NCBI RefSeq assembly: GCF_001598275.1 | Contig: NZ_BCYQ01000021.1 | Span: 1 to 44,239 of the forward strand | Origin: Moraxella oblonga NBRC 102422 | GTDB taxonomy: Bacteria > Pseudomonadota > Gammaproteobacteria > Pseudomonadales > Moraxellaceae | Length of the DNA: 44,239 bases | Direction: 5' to 3' | Shown: positions 33,059 to 43,767 of the stretch, one piece after another | How positions within the stretch are numbered: the stretch's first letter is position 1 | Layout: the number at the start of each line of letters is the position of its first letter | Program-made: the position numbers and the translations under genes | The notes under the pieces: model-generated | Told to the model about the DNA's origin: nothing | Databases searched by the model: none | The model's input: the letters and a program-made list of their open reading frames with translations, nothing else

Positions 33059-35617
33059 TTAAAACTCATAGGTGAGCGAAATGGCATAGTTACGACCAGG
33101 GGCGGTGTAGCGGTTAAAGCCGTTGCCATCTCTATCTACCATGTTGTTGACATTAGCATTGCTAAACATTCTTAGGCTTTCCCAAGGAATGTATTTGGCG
33201 TCAGTCAAGTTATAAATGCCACCATTTAAAATAAAACGGTTGTCTTTACCAAATTTTTTAGTACCATATAAATCCACCAAAACCACATCTTTGCTACGGT
33301 CAGCGTGTTTGTAGGTGCTGACATATTCGGTGTAGCCTGTGAGTGTACGGTCATTTTTGTAAAAGTCGCCATTGTTATCTTGTAACAAATAATCCGCACT
33401 GCTACAATAAAACGAACCATACCAAGCATAAAATGGGTCGTCTTTACAATATTTGATGTCATTTTTGTATTTTGGGGCAACGTCAATGCCTTTGGTATCT
33501 TCGGCTTTTTTGGCACGAATGCCACGCACTCTGGTATGTAGCGACCAATCTTTGTTGGCAGAAACATAATCCGCTCCTAAAATCAGACTGGTTGGTGTGG
33601 CAGCCAACGTATTGATTTTAAATCTGCCATCATAGTCGGTTTCTACTTCGGCACTGTCTTTGGCGGTATGATAATTGGCGAGTACGCTAAATTTGCCATT
33701 GGTTTTTAATTTTTCGGATAAATCCGCTTCTATGCCAACCTTGACACCATGCACTTTGGCGGTATCAAGGTTAACAGATTGTAGACAGATAGACCTTCCG
33801 TTACACCCACCTGTGTTTCCTTCCCAAAATTTGGTGTGGATAAAATTGTCATATTTTGAGAGATAGCCTGACACAGTCAGTGCGGTGTTTTTTGTAGGAC
33901 GAAATTCAAACTCTAACTCTTGGTTGAGTGAAGTTTCGGGTTTTAGGTGATAATTTGGTACTTCTAGCACGCCAAGCCCTTGAAAGTTTCGGTAAATTTG
34001 CGTGCCTGTGGGTGCTAAAAAACCTGTGCCAATTTTATAACGAGCGTTTAAACGATCAGGAATAACTGCATAATCTAGCATACCACTCCATGTAGTATGG
34101 CTGTATTTGGTGTTTTTCAAACTTTCGCCCAATCGGTAATTTTCACAAAATCCGCCAGAAGCGTTATTGGTTACACAAGTTTGATACACTCGGGCATTTT
34201 CATCATAACCAAAAACATCATTTTCAAAGTAGGGTTTGTATTTGTGATTGTCGTATCGCACGCCTGCCATGGCATTTAGACGATTGCCAAAAGTCATAAA
34301 GTCAGTGAGTGCCAAATGATAATTGTCTTTTTTGACATCAGAAAAAGTGTAATTTAGATAATTTGGTGAGCCATCTTCTTTGAGTACTGTTGCCGAGGTG
34401 CTACGATCAGCTTTCGCCAATCCTCCTGATAACTCTAAACGATGTTCGCCAAATTTACCAAAATCAATGGGTAAAAATTTTAAATTTAGACGATATTGGT
34501 CGGTTTTGGTGGTGGTGGGACGGTATTCTCGTCTGTCAAAATCAATAACACCTAGCCAATTTCTATCATATACCCAAGTGTCTGCTACGCCAAGCACTTT
34601 ACTTTTGGTATAATCAAAGTTTAATTCATCTAAAAAGCTATCACTGGGGCGATAACGGTAATTTGCTCCGTAACTGGTCATTTCTTCTTTATCTTTGGCA
34701 CGGCGTGGGTCAAGACTGGTGCGAGAACCATAGCTGGCATTGATGTCGGTATTCATGACGGTATTTTTTTGTTGGTATATGCCATGCACGCCGATACGAT
34801 GATTGTCATTGAGGTGATAATAAAATTTTGCCAACGCACTGTCTTGTTTGGCACTCATGGCGTTGGGGTGGCGAAGCGATTTTAAGCCACTTGGTAATTC
34901 TTCTTCGCTAAATATGTATGCTAAATTGTTTACAATTTCTTTTTTGTGGCTTATCATGTCGTGGTTTTTTAGCTCATGTCCTTCACGGCGAGCATAGTTT
35001 ATTAAAAATTCGGTACGGTCATACACGCCTGCCAGACCAACAGCAGAGAGCAACTCTTCGTTTTTGTTGGTATAGCCCAATTTGGCATAACCGCCTAGAT
35101 TTTTGTCGCCGTATACGAGATTGTTCGGGTTTTTGGTGTTGTATGCGACTGAGCCACCTACCGCCCCCGAACCTGACAGCAGACTATCTGCTCCTGCGGT
35201 AATGTTTACTCTACCCATCATTTCCAAATCAGGATTAAAACGCCCTTCGTACATATAGCCATAGGGTGAAAAAATCTCATTAACCTCCACTTCGGGCAAT
35301 GCTACACCATCAACATTCATGGCAACACGGTTGCCATCTACACCACGAATGGCAAAACCTTTGTTGCCATAGCGACCCACTTCTGCCACATCTACTTCGG
35401 TGTTATAACGGACTAAGTCATGACTGTTTTGGATATTTTCTTGGTTTAGTTGTTGGCGAGTAACAGTGGTTTCACTCATCTTGTCTTTGGGTTTTTTGGC
35501 GAGTTGTATGGTGATACCCTCCAAGTTTACCGTAGGCGTGTCGTCTGCCCAAGCACTGTACATGACCGTACAAACTGTCAAGGTGAGCATGGTAAGGTGA
35601 AAATATCTAGTTTGCAT
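33059..35617 (-). CDS. TonB-dependent haemoglobin/transferrin/lactoferrin-family receptor
   Basis: Outer-membrane receptor that should capture host haem or iron protein and import haem/iron using TonB energy. The 852 residues include a signal peptide (to about ADDTP) and a plug domain with DLVRYNTEVDVAEVGRYGNKGFAIRGVDGNRVAMNVDGV and ITAGADSLLSGSGAVGGSVAYNTK, followed by a 22-strand barrel. The C-terminus YAISLTYEF ends with the required aromatic residue. The plug pattern is that of haemoglobin receptors such as HpuB, HmbR and the Moraxella haemoglobin receptor. The exact ligand cannot be told. A paired lipoprotein (HpuA-like) gene is not adjacent. It has a near-consensus promoter and nearby Fur-like AT motifs. 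Confidence 0.92.
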   Translation of the reverse strand: MQTRYFHLTMLTLTVCTVMYSAWADDTPTVNLEGITIQLAKKPKDKMSETTVTRQQLNQENIQNSHDLVRYNTEVDVAEVGRYGNKGFAIRGVDGNRVAMNVDGVALPEVEVNEIFSPYGYMYEGRFNPDLEMMGRVNITAGADSLLSGSGAVGGSVAYNTKNPNNLVYGDKNLGGYAKLGYTNKNEELLSAVGLAGVYDRTEFLINYARREGHELKNHDMISHKKEIVNNLAYIFSEEELPSGLKSLRHPNAMSAKQDSALAKFYYHLNDNHRIGVHGIYQQKNTVMNTDINASYGSRTSLDPRRAKDKEEMTSYGANYRYRPSDSFLDELNFDYTKSKVLGVADTWVYDRNWLGVIDFDRREYRPTTTKTDQYRLNLKFLPIDFGKFGEHRLELSGGLAKADRSTSATVLKEDGSPNYLNYTFSDVKKDNYHLALTDFMTFGNRLNAMAGVRYDNHKYKPYFENDVFGYDENARVYQTCVTNNASGGFCENYRLGESLKNTKYSHTTWSGMLDYAVIPDRLNARYKIGTGFLAPTGTQIYRNFQGLGVLEVPNYHLKPETSLNQELEFEFRPTKNTALTVSGYLSKYDNFIHTKFWEGNTGGCNGRSICLQSVNLDTAKVHGVKVGIEADLSEKLKTNGKFSVLANYHTAKDSAEVETDYDGRFKINTLAATPTSLILGADYVSANKDWSLHTRVRGIRAKKAEDTKGIDVAPKYKNDIKYCKDDPFYAWYGSFYCSSADYLLQDNNGDFYKNDRTLTGYTEYVSTYKHADRSKDVVLVDLYGTKKFGKDNRFILNGGIYNLTDAKYIPWESLRMFSNANVNNMVDRDGNGFNRYTAPGRNYAISLTYEF

Positions 35618-35645
35618 GAATTAGCCTTAAAAACAAATGTTACCA

Positions 35646-35721
35646 AAATGATACATGATTGTGATGGAGGTGTATTATAAGCGATTTTTCTATTTTTGCA
35701 AATGGTTATAGTTATTATTTG
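35646..35721 (-). promoter_or_regulatory. Promoter of the haemoglobin receptor, possible Fur site
   Basis: Minus-strand TTGCAA (35696-35701) and TATAAT (35674-35679) with a 16-base spacer. Candidate iron-box-like DNA lies on both sides: ATGAT motifs at 35647-35659 and an imperfect Fur-like stretch at about 35700-35721. Neither is a convincing consensus match, so iron control is inferred mainly from the gene. Confidence 0.55.
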
Positions 35722-35760
35722 AATTATATTTATATTTTTTAATTCAACTCATCATATAAT

Positions 35761-35786
35761 AAAAAAGCACCATATCAGGTGCTTTT
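35761..35786 (-). terminator. Terminator of the cytochrome c' gene
   Basis: AAAAGCACC (35763-35771) pairs with GGTGCTTTT (35778-35786), six-base loop, followed by T's on the minus strand, 20 bases after the stop codon. Confidence 0.88.
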
Positions 35787-35806
35787 AGTATGCCAAGATT
35801 GTGAGG

Positions 35807-36274
35807 TTATTGCTTGTAGACTTTGTGGCAACTACCACAGCTTTCTGCCATTTTGCCAAATGCTCCTGCCACATCGTCAGCAGTTTTGGCGGTGCCAGCC
35901 ACGGTTACAAGCTCGGCAACGGCGGTGTCAAAAGCATCTTTTTTGGCTTGGAAGCCTTGTGCGTCCGACCATACAGCATCTTGGGATTTGCCTTTGGCGT
36001 TGGCATCATTAAAATGCCCCCATGCTTCGGCAATGCTTTTTTGGATAAATTCGGCTTGCTCTTTAAAGGTTGCACTGTCAAAATTGTTTGGATTTTCAAG
36101 CATACCTTTCATGATGTCATTGGCGCCACGCCAATCTTGCATGATATTTTGGCGAGCTTTAACGCCATCAGTCTGGGCAGGAGCTTCTGTATTGGTGGTT
36201 TTATCGCCACCACAAGCGGTTAGGGTGATGACAGTTGCCATCGCAAGAGCGATGTGTTTGATAGAAAAATTCAT
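35807..36274 (-). CDS. Lipoprotein cytochrome c'
   Basis: 155 residues from ATG 36274, which has a GGAAG ribosome site; the frame opens eight codons earlier. The signal NFSIKHIALAMATVITLTAC has a lipobox (LTAC) so Cys21 is lipidated, followed by a Thr/Ala-rich linker. The mature part is an all-helical cytochrome c' domain: VKARQNIMQDWRGANDIMKGM at its start and the haem-binding CGSCHKVYKQ at the extreme C-terminus. Periplasmic cytochromes c' bind NO and protect against nitrosative stress; lipid-anchored versions occur in Neisseria and Moraxella. It is a single-gene unit with its own terminator. Confidence 0.92.
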   Translation of the reverse strand: MNFSIKHIALAMATVITLTACGGDKTTNTEAPAQTDGVKARQNIMQDWRGANDIMKGMLENPNNFDSATFKEQAEFIQKSIAEAWGHFNDANAKGKSQDAVWSDAQGFQAKKDAFDTAVAELVTVAGTAKTADDVAGAFGKMAESCGSCHKVYKQ

Positions 36275-36408
36275 TTGGCTTCCTTTGGAAAGATACAAAA
36301 AAGGTGGCTAAGGTTTCTATCGTACCATAAAGATTTTTAATAATCAAAGAAAGTTGCATAAATTCAATAAATGTAGCACCATGGATATAATTTTTAACAG
36401 AATTTAAC

Positions 36409-36435
36409 AAAAAAAGCGGTCATGAAACCGCTTTT
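36409..36435 (-). terminator. Displaced hemF terminator
   Basis: AAAAGCGGT (36412-36420) and ACCGCTTTT (36427-36435) form a nine-base stem followed by seven T's on the minus strand. Without the 257-bp element 36444-36700 it would lie about ten bases after the hemF stop codon. Confidence 0.8.
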
Positions 36436-36441
36436 GATGAG

Positions 36442-36702
36442 TAGGGCGTACCCACCTTTTGTATTTACAATTAAAAATGAGATAAACCGCACGTTTTTCT
36501 AGGAAAAAAACGTAGGCTGTAAGTTTTCTATCAGACAAGTTTTTAACAAAAAAACACCCAACCACTTAATCTCTTAACTCTAAGAGTACCTTTAATTTTA
36601 TAAGATTAAGTGGTTGGGTAGCCATTTTTAATGTAAAAACGCTCTATTTTTTCTAAATTATTACTATATTGTAAATGGTGTTATAAGGGTGGGTATGCCC
36701 TA
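36442..36702. mobile_element. MITE-like non-coding element with terminal inverted repeats and TA ends
   Basis: A 257-bp non-coding sequence (36444-36700) flanked by TA on both sides. The ends are inverted repeats (TA-inclusive 36442-36459 and 36685-36702, 16 of 18 bases matching): GGGCGTACCCACC at the left and GGTGGGTATGCCC at the right. Inside are a 17-bp perfect stem (36556-36572 with 36603-36619) enclosing a smaller hairpin, and a further stem ACGTTTTT/AAAAACGT at 36491-36513. There is no ORF. TA flanks and short inverted ends fit an IS630/Tc1-mariner-type miniature element. It sits directly after the hemF stop codon. Confidence 0.75.
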
Positions 36703-36703
36703 T

Positions 36704-39060
<2,357 letters not shown>

Positions 39061-39191
39061 ACAAATTCCAAAAATAGTGATGATGAATTTATGATACAAA
39101 ATTTCATTGTATTAAATTTTACAAAGATTGTGGGTTTTTGGGGTGCTGTGTTGAAAATTTGTAGCGATTGTTAATGCTCTATAAAGTGTTT

Positions 39192-39219
39192 AAAAAACCG
39201 CCAAAATTGACGGTTTTTA
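39192..39219 (-). terminator. Terminator of roxA
   Basis: On the minus strand AAAAACCGTCAA pairs with TTGGCGGTTTTT (one G-U), short loop, T-run after. It lies about 20 bases beyond the roxA stop codon. Confidence 0.85.
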
Positions 39220-39239
39220 ATCATGATGATAAACATCAA

Positions 39240-40385
39240 TCAAATCAAAATGAGCCAATTATCATTGAGCCAGTTTGCTACGCTTACCAAAAGCTCGCCG
39301 TCTAGCTCATCAAAAACAATCGCCTCATTGTCTGTAAAGCGGTCAATGAGTGCCAGCTCTTTATCATCAAAACATATATTTTCACCATTGATGTACCATT
39401 GGTCATTTTGCAACACAAATCGGCAGGCGGGGTTAATCATGAGGCATTCACCATTTTGTAGGCGTTCACCAAGTTCATCAGGGCTTAATTCATCATCAAA
39501 AGCAACCAAATCATATTGGCGTTTGCTCACCAGTTCGCTCACTGCTTGGGTGATGATGGTATTGCCTTTGTCGGAATTTAACAGATTGATAAGTTCATTT
39601 TTGATGGCGTGAATGCTATCATCGCTTAGCTCATAAGCGTTGGTCTGTAAGGATTGAGGTAAAGTTAATGGCGAAAATAAAGCGTGTTCACCTGTGGCAA
39701 CATCAGCGATTTCGTCAAGAATTTGCACCATGTTGGGACGGCGAAAGCCAAAACTAAATGTCAAACAATCGCCCATCGCCAACCCATAATGACTAAGGCG
39801 TGGCGGTACATACAGCACATCACCAGCTTCTAAAACTTCATCAAAAATAATATCACCCATGTCATCAAGCAGGCGAATGGGTTGACCTTCTACAAAGGGT
39901 GTGCCAGCCTCACACATTTTACCAAGTGTCCAACGGCGACTGCCATAGCCTTGTGCTAAAAATACATCATATTCATCATAGTGCATACCGACCGAGCCAC
40001 CATCTGGGGCAACTGATACCATGATGTCGTCTTGTTGCCATTTTGGAATAAAATCAAAGGCTTGCCACAACTCACCAAGCTCTGGCGACCATTGTTCTAA
40101 GTTTTGCACCAGTACCGTCCACAGGCTTGGGGTGGATTGTAAATCGCTTTCGGTTAAAGGCGAATTTTTGAGCGTCCATTGGTTTGGGTTGTCATCTTTT
40201 TGGGTGATGAGGCGTGCTGATGCGCCTTCTTCTATTGCTAAATCCAGCACGTCTGTTGGCTCAAACATACCTACTAGGGCGGGCAGACCGTTTTTGATGA
40301 GTAGAGGTTTTTTTTGCCAATATTCTGCCAAAAATACTTCTGGTGTGATGTCTTTGGGTAGGCAAAAGGGTAATTTTTCGGTCAT
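39240..40385 (-). CDS. roxA: Ribosomal protein L16 3-hydroxylase RoxA (YcfD family)
   Basis: JmjC/cupin-type 2-oxoglutarate and Fe(II)-dependent oxygenase that hydroxylates an arginine of ribosomal protein L16. The iron-binding motif HYDEYDVF contains His135 and Asp137, with the distal His199 in LYVPPRLSHYGLA. The N-terminal FLAEYWQKKPLLIKNGLP and FIPKWQQDDIMVSVAPDGGSVG are typical. The C-terminal winged-helix part starts near residue 240. The length of 381 residues matches the family. It is divergent from prmB with a shared 154-bp region holding inverted repeats and a well-formed promoter. Confidence 0.94.
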   Translation of the reverse strand: MTEKLPFCLPKDITPEVFLAEYWQKKPLLIKNGLPALVGMFEPTDVLDLAIEEGASARLITQKDDNPNQWTLKNSPLTESDLQSTPSLWTVLVQNLEQWSPELGELWQAFDFIPKWQQDDIMVSVAPDGGSVGMHYDEYDVFLAQGYGSRRWTLGKMCEAGTPFVEGQPIRLLDDMGDIIFDEVLEAGDVLYVPPRLSHYGLAMGDCLTFSFGFRRPNMVQILDEIADVATGEHALFSPLTLPQSLQTNAYELSDDSIHAIKNELINLLNSDKGNTIITQAVSELVSKRQYDLVAFDDELSPDELGERLQNGECLMINPACRFVLQNDQWYINGENICFDDKELALIDRFTDNEAIVFDELDGELLVSVANWLNDNWLILI

Positions 40386-40539
40386 GGCATTTCTCTAAGA
40401 TAAAACTCCCATATTCTATCAAGTTTTGCTCCAAAAAACCATTTGTTAGCACCAAATTTCATGATTGATTTAAAAATGAGTTTAAAAACTGTCAAAATTT
40501 ATTTATAATGCTAACAAATTTTTTATCTTAGAGAATGTT
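40386..40539. promoter_or_regulatory. Symmetric divergent promoter region of roxA and prmB
   Basis: Two nested perfect inverted repeats: 15 bp (TTCTCTAAGATAAAA at 40391-40405 with TTTTATCTTAGAGAA at 40521-40535) and 11 bp (ATTTGTTAGCA at 40441-40451 with TGCTAACAAAT at 40509-40519). The outer arms lie just before each start codon and include the ribosome site (GAGA), so both mRNAs begin with the same leader. A prmB -10 TATAAT is at 40504-40509. A roxA promoter, TTGACA (40490-40495, minus) and TAAATC (40467-40472), has a 17-base spacer. Confidence 0.8.
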
Positions 40540-41616
40540 ATGTTAGATGTGTTTGGTTTTGTCAAAAGTGATGTGGATAATGATAAGGGTCATGGTAGGT
40601 TGAACCAAACCCAAGCCGATGGATTGCAAGCTGAGTTAGATGAGGCTGGGCGTAGCCTTCGCACCATTCGTGATTTTATTCGTTTTTGTGTGTCCAAACT
40701 GCGTGAATATGATGTGGTGGTGGCACAAGGCACAACTGATGAGTTTGCCGAAAGTTCTGCCATTGTGCTACATACGCTCAATTTGGATTGGGACGCAAAC
40801 CCTGAGATTTTGGATTGTCGTTTGACTGATGGTGAAAAACGTGCGGTACTTGATTTGCTATTTAATCGCATCGTTCAACGTAAACCATTGTCTTATTTGA
40901 TTAATTTGGCATATTTTTGTAATTTGCCGTTTTATGTGGACGAGCGTGTACTAATACCACGTTCTCCGATTGCCGAACTGATTAGCCAAAAATTCTACCC
41001 TTATTTTGATGTGGATCATGCTAACAAAAGCCAATTTTTTGAGCATGGCTTTGAACAAAGAGAATTGGTATTGCCAGAGCGTATTTTAGATTTGTGTACA
41101 GGTTCTGGTTGTATTGCCATTGCATTGGCGGTGGCTTTTCCTGATGCCAACGTAGATGGTGTGGACATTGACAAAGACGCCCTAGAAGTGGCATGGACAA
41201 ATGTAGAGCATCATGGTCTAGAGCATCAAGTTAATTTGATTGAAAGTGATTTGTTTGCCAAATTACCAATGGAAAATCAATATGAACTGATTGTTACCAA
41301 TCCGCCTTATGTAGATAGTGAGGACATGGCGGAGCTTCCCCCAGAGTTTTTATATGAACCTGAACACGCCTTAGCCGCAGGGCAAGATGGCTTGGATATT
41401 GTTCATAAAATTCTCTATCATGCTCCTGACTATCTCACTCGTGATGGGTTGTTGGTGTGTGAAGTGGGTAATAGTGAATGGCATTTACGCCAAGCCTATC
41501 CGTCCATTCAATTTAATTGGCTCAAATTTGAAAAGGGTGGTAGTGGGATTTTTGCCATTAGCCGAGAAGAATTGGTGGAATATCGGGAGCTTTTTGGGCA
41601 GTATGTGAATGTTTGA
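40540..41616 (+). CDS. prmB: Ribosomal protein L3 N5-glutamine methyltransferase PrmB
   Basis: SAM-dependent enzyme that methylates a glutamine of ribosomal protein L3. It has the SAM loop ILDLCTGSGCIAIALAVAFP and the glutamine-binding NPPYVDSEDMAELPPEF, with the EPEHALAAGQDGLD segment that separates PrmB from PrmC. VLIPRSPIAELI is also typical of PrmB. The 358 residues are longer than E. coli PrmB (310); the extra length is an N-terminal acidic extension (about 35 residues). The start ATG has a leader identical to that of the divergent roxA. A possible terminator hairpin is at 41627-41667. Confidence 0.94.
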   Translation: MLDVFGFVKSDVDNDKGHGRLNQTQADGLQAELDEAGRSLRTIRDFIRFCVSKLREYDVVVAQGTTDEFAESSAIVLHTLNLDWDANPEILDCRLTDGEKRAVLDLLFNRIVQRKPLSYLINLAYFCNLPFYVDERVLIPRSPIAELISQKFYPYFDVDHANKSQFFEHGFEQRELVLPERILDLCTGSGCIAIALAVAFPDANVDGVDIDKDALEVAWTNVEHHGLEHQVNLIESDLFAKLPMENQYELIVTNPPYVDSEDMAELPPEFLYEPEHALAAGQDGLDIVHKILYHAPDYLTRDGLLVCEVGNSEWHLRQAYPSIQFNWLKFEKGGSGIFAISREELVEYRELFGQYVNV

Positions 41617-41626
41617 TGGTTAAATA

Positions 41627-41667
41627 AAAATAAATGGTGATTTTTTTAAAAATGAGCCATTTATTTT
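41627..41667 (+). terminator. Possible terminator after prmB
   Basis: AAAATAAATGG (41627-41637) pairs perfectly with CCATTTATTTT (41657-41667). The loop is long (19 bases), so strength is uncertain. Confidence 0.5.
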
Positions 41668-41713
41668 ATACATAAGAGATGTTTTTTTAATTGCGATATT
41701 GTGTCTTTAAGTA

Positions 41714-42268
41714 ATGAAACATAGACCAGCTTATTATCCTGATACCGATTTTTCTCAAAAAATTTACCCCAAAGTTTTGGTGTATTTACAAGATTTTGAG
41801 AAATTAAATGACACTTATTCATTGACCGAGCAGGAATTTGAAAATGCTTATCAAGCATTGGCAAAATCTTTACAGGATTTAACCAAAAAAGAAATGGGTA
41901 ATTATCCATTATGGGAATGGTGGGAAGGTGAGGGTATAGAAGTTTTGGCTTTTAGAATTTCTTTACCAAATCCTACGATTTATCAACTTAATCAAGACGA
42001 GTTAAGAGATATTGTTGATATTATCCAAAATAATAATTACCCTTGTCAAAATGAATTTGAAAATCAATTTTGTGGTTATTTTGATAAGTATTTTCATCAA
42101 TTATTGGCATTGAATTTCCCAAAAAGTTATGAATATGATTATTTTTTAAGGCATTGTATTGGGGAAAAATATATTGAATTTAATATAGATGATATTGTGG
42201 AATGTATCTTTTCCAATAAACCTTATCAATATCATAAAACCACCTTATTTAAAAAATATGGAGCATAG
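41714..42268 (+). CDS. Unknown AT-rich cytosolic protein (possible immunity-type)
   Basis: A 184-residue acidic, aromatic-rich protein without signal peptide or membrane segment. It has many Asn/Asp/Glu/Tyr/Phe residues and a central [16 protein letters not shown]. The high AT content, size and acidic aromatic composition resemble immunity proteins of polymorphic toxins, but I recognise no family and no toxin gene is adjacent, so this is only a hint. Its stop codon lies two bases before the GTG start of aroC, so the pair is probably co-transcribed. Base composition differs clearly from its neighbours prmB and aroC, suggesting later insertion. Confidence 0.68.
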   Translation: MKHRPAYYPDTDFSQKIYPKVLVYLQDFEKLNDTYSLTEQEFENAYQALAKSLQDLTKKEMGNYPLWEWWEGEGIEVLAFRISLPNPTIYQLNQDELRDIVDIIQNNNYPCQNEFENQFCGYFDKYFHQLLALNFPKSYEYDYFLRHCIGEKYIEFNIDDIVECIFSNKPYQYHKTTLFKKYGA

Positions 42269-42270
42269 AA

Positions 42271-43359
42271 GTGTCAGGCAACACCATTGGAAAATTGTTT
42301 ACCGTAACCACCTGTGGCGAGTCGCACGGTGTGGGTTTGATGGCGATTGTGGACGGTGTACCACCCAATTTACCACTTTGCGAAGAAGATTTGCAAATAG
42401 AGTTGGATAGAAGAAAACCCGGTACTTCCAAATTCGCCACACAAAGAAAAGAAGACGATAAGGTTGAAATCATCTCTGGCGTGTTTGAAGGGCGGACGAC
42501 TGGCACACCCATTGGGCTTTTAATTCGTAATACCGACCAAAAGTCCAAAGATTATGGCAACATTGCAACAACCTTTCGCCCCAACCACGCCGATTATACC
42601 TACACGATGAAATACGGTTTTCGGGATTATCGGGGCGGTGGGCGTTCGTCTGCACGAGAGACGGCAATGCGTGTGGCGGCAGGGGCGATTGCCAAAAAGT
42701 ATCTTAAAGAACGCTTGGGTATTGTCATTCGTGGCGTTGTTACCCAAATTGGCAATGAAAAAGCGGACAAACTTGATTGGGATATTGTGGGTACAAATCC
42801 GTTTTTTTGTGGCGATGAGACGGCGATTCCACGCTTTGAACAGCTTATCACAAGTTTGCGAGAGCAGGGGACAAGCTGTGGGGCAAGGATTGAAGTGTTT
42901 GCTCAAAATGTGCCTGTGGGGCTTGGCGAGCCTGTCTTTGACCGTCTTGATGCCGATATTGCTTTTGCGATGATGTCTATCAATGCGGTGAAGGGCGTGG
43001 AGATTGGCGATGGTTTTGATGTGGCAGGGCAGTTTGGACATCAAGCCCAAGATGAGCTTACGCCCAATGGCTTTACTGCCAATCACGCAGGCGGGATTTT
43101 GGGTGGCATATCAAGCGGTCAAACCATTAAGGTTGCCATTGCCCTAAAACCAACTTCTAGCATTACAACGGCTGGTAAATCCATTGACCTAGATGGCAAC
43201 CCGACTGATGTCATTACAAAAGGGCGACACGACCCTTGCGTGGGGGTGCGAGCTGTACCGATTGCCGAGAGTATGCTGGCGATTGTCCTGCTTGACCATT
43301 ATTTACGCCATCGGGGGCAAAATAGCGATGTGGTTCAGCCATTTACACCCATAGAATAA
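42271..43359 (+). CDS. aroC: Chorismate synthase
   Basis: Final enzyme of the shikimate pathway, converting EPSP to chorismate with reduced FMN as cofactor. The signatures are [20 protein letters not shown] near the N-terminus, the central [19 protein letters not shown], and the C-terminal [19 protein letters not shown]. The 362 residues fit (361 in E. coli). The start is GTG 42271 immediately after the upstream stop codon; the protein begins [16 protein letters not shown] as expected. A long imperfect hairpin follows the gene. Confidence 0.98.
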   Translation: MSGNTIGKLFTVTTCGESHGVGLMAIVDGVPPNLPLCEEDLQIELDRRKPGTSKFATQRKEDDKVEIISGVFEGRTTGTPIGLLIRNTDQKSKDYGNIATTFRPNHADYTYTMKYGFRDYRGGGRSSARETAMRVAAGAIAKKYLKERLGIVIRGVVTQIGNEKADKLDWDIVGTNPFFCGDETAIPRFEQLITSLREQGTSCGARIEVFAQNVPVGLGEPVFDRLDADIAFAMMSINAVKGVEIGDGFDVAGQFGHQAQDELTPNGFTANHAGGILGGISSGQTIKVAIALKPTSSITTAGKSIDLDGNPTDVITKGRHDPCVGVRAVPIAESMLAIVLLDHYLRHRGQNSDVVQPFTPIE

Positions 43360-43369
43360 ATGATTAAGT

Positions 43370-43430
43370 GATTGGCTGGATCAGTATTTTATTAAGGATT
43401 TGTCTTAAATAATCCAAATGCCAGTCAATC
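43370..43430. other. Nested hairpin after aroC
   Basis: GATTGGCTGG (43370-43379) and CCAGTCAATC (43421-43430) pair with one G-U pair. TTAAG/CTTAA inside the loop forms a second stem. It lacks a T-run, so it is not a standard terminator; it may be an mRNA-stabilising or RNA-processing structure. Confidence 0.5.
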
Positions 43431-43453
43431 AAAGATAATTGTTTAAAAATGAA

Positions 43454-43750
43454 ATGATTAAAATGAAATTTATCATCGTTGCCATTATTTTACAAATCTT
43501 ATTTGCGTTAATCATAGATTTGTTATATGTCAAATTTGATGGTTTAAAATGGGTTAATGATGATGATTGGATTTATTGGATATTGATGATGGTTATTGCT
43601 TTACCTGTATATTTTAAGGGCTATTTCATTTTATATAAAAAGAAATGGCTGGCGGTAATTTTAGCCATTGTTTCTTTTATAATATTTGGGCTATTATCAG
43701 CAATTTTGGGAGTATTATTTCATACTCAAATATTAAATGCTCCTTTATAA
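43454..43750 (+). CDS. Small three-span membrane protein, unknown
   Basis: A protein of about 98 residues with three hydrophobic segments (IIVAIILQILFALIIDLLY, IYWILMMVIALPVYF and VILAIVSFIIFGLLSAILGVLF). It is AT-rich and Ile-rich. Possible starts are ATG 43454 or 43463 and TTG 43439; none has a good ribosome site. I cannot assign it. It lies between aroC and ybaK with short gaps, so it may be transcribed with aroC. Confidence 0.55.
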   Translation: MIKMKFIIVAIILQILFALIIDLLYVKFDGLKWVNDDDWIYWILMMVIALPVYFKGYFILYKKKWLAVILAIVSFIIFGLLSAILGVLFHTQILNAPL

Positions 43751-43767
43751 AATAATTGGAAACCATA

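Noticed and set aside
35823-36311. Long plus-strand ORF opposite the cytochrome c' gene
   Set aside because: Antisense shadow; the minus-strand frame has a lipobox, CxxCH and ribosome site.
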